Of a stretch of DNA of 64,000 nucleotides, positions 63,662 to 64,000 are shown piece after piece; within the stretch, counting starts at the first letter, position 1; the number at the start of each line of letters is the position of its first letter. The stretch covers positions 1-64,000 of the forward strand of contig JACNKX010000065.1 of assembly GCA_014381825.1 (NCBI GenBank), given 5' to 3'. Under the pieces are notes generated by a model. That model had not been told where the DNA came from, did no database searches, and saw nothing but the letters and a program-made list of their open reading frames with translations. Both the position numbers and the translations under genes were made by a program. Origin of the DNA: Planctomycetota bacterium. GTDB taxonomy: Bacteria; Planctomycetota; Planctomycetia; Pirellulales; Pirellulaceae.

Positions 63662-63715
63662 CGGTGGCTTTCAGTCGCCGAACTATAGTTGTTGCACAGC
63701 GGCTGGAAGCCACCG
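63662..63715. repeat. Imperfect inverted repeat, relative of the 7031 palindrome
   Basis: CGGTGGCTTTCAGTCGC (63662-63678) and GCGGCTGGAAGCCACCG (63699-63715) pair with two G-T wobbles. The right arm core GCGGCTGGAAGCCACC is identical to that of the palindrome at 7068-7093, about 56 kb away. It separates the ABC permease from the following gene. Confidence 0.8.
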
Positions 63716-63750
63716 CTACAAATATCCCACCCCTGAAAAGGAATAACGCC

Positions 63751-64000
63751 ATGTTTCGCTTGGCAATGACCAGCGTGTTGTCGTTCGCTTTCGTCGGTTC
63801 CAACGGTCTATCGGAGTTGGCGGCCTGCCCCTTCTGTGCGGCGGTATCTCAGACGTTCACCGAAGAAATCGACTCGATGGACGCGGTCGTCATTGGCAAA
63901 CTCGTCAAGTTGCCAAAGAAGAGTGAGGCGGGGGAAGAAGTCGCTAGCCGCGAGACTCCAAAAGCAACGTTTCAAGTCATCCAAATCGTAAAGGGTGCCA
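63751..64000 (+). CDS. Secreted hypothetical protein with CPFC motif (3' truncated)
   Basis: ATG 63751 has AAAAGGA about 7 nt upstream. The first 27 residues form a Sec signal (AMTSVLSFAFVGSNGLSELA), followed by ACPFCAAVSQTFTEEIDSMD, then a strand-rich region (DAVVIGKLVKLPK, KATFQVIQIVKG). The frame is open to the right edge. The Cys-Pro-Phe-Cys pair could bind a metal or form a redox disulphide. It is probably transcribed with the LolD/FtsX genes or soon after them. I do not know its function. Confidence 0.7.
   Translation, partial: MFRLAMTSVLSFAFVGSNGLSELAACPFCAAVSQTFTEEIDSMDAVVIGKLVKLPKKSEAGEEVASRETPKATFQVIQIVKGA

Noticed and set aside
1-64000. tRNA, rRNA and CRISPR arrays
   Set aside because: No cloverleaf with a T-loop consensus, no rRNA-like stretch and no regularly spaced repeats were noticed; a covariance search would be needed to be sure.

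Overview
The window looks like chromosome of a planctomycete, most likely of the Pirellulales. The grounds are gene content: three DUF1501 proteins with twin-arginine signals, three large planctomycete-type cytochrome proteins (two of them DUF1549/DUF1553), a moxR-DUF58-BatA-vWA operon beside a DUF4159 protein, an ABC permease fused to a CPBP protease, and palindromic intergenic repeats. No tRNA, rRNA, CRISPR array, complete insertion sequence or replication origin was seen.

Layout. 1-0.9 kb: end of a polysaccharide-export (SLBB) gene. 1-2.8 kb: polX, followed by a decayed MMPL/RND transporter and a membrane-anchored MutS-like ATPase. 5.6-11.8 kb: two DUF1501 genes, an aldo/keto reductase and a haem-motif protein. 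11.9-19 kb: an NAD cluster. 19.4-23.3 kb: a very large hybrid histidine kinase. 23.9-28.4 kb: a cytochrome/DUF1501 pair bracketed by diverged repeats. 28.4-30.7 kb: a decayed island with two broken planctomycete genes. 30.7-34.2 kb: a PQQ-type propeller protein, two poorly known ORFs and a non-coding stretch. 34.2-46.4 kb: AAA+ ATPase, NatA/NatB-CPBP transporter, LPG-synthase-like flippase, AI-2E transporter, a coiled-coil membrane protein, a transglutaminase-elicitor-like exported protein and an extended reductase. 46.5-55.9 kb: an IS3 scrap, the moxR operon and a divergent DUF4159 gene. 56-64 kb: VCBS, cytochrome and DUF1501 genes, then a LolD/FtsX-type exporter with a His-rich loop and the start of a small secreted protein.

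The most interesting block is 11.9-19 kb. pncB and nadE form one transcription unit; nrtR, pncA, kptA, a microbial PARG-type ADP-ribose glycohydrolase and an ADP-ribose-pyrophosphatase-like Nudix gene form the next. Each unit starts with a sigma70-like promoter overlapped by a palindrome of the same architecture (TWAGTGT, 7 nt, ACACTWA), the expected NrtR operator. The set joins NAD+ salvage to an NAD+-consuming RNA 2'-phosphotransferase, to ADP-ribose release and to ADP-ribose destruction. ADP-ribose is the known ligand of characterised NrtR proteins, so the operon seems to encode both the source and the sink of its own inducer. The parts are known families; this regulatory combination is an inference from the sequence.

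All reading was by eye. Domain limits, family names and repeat identities are approximate unless a motif is named.
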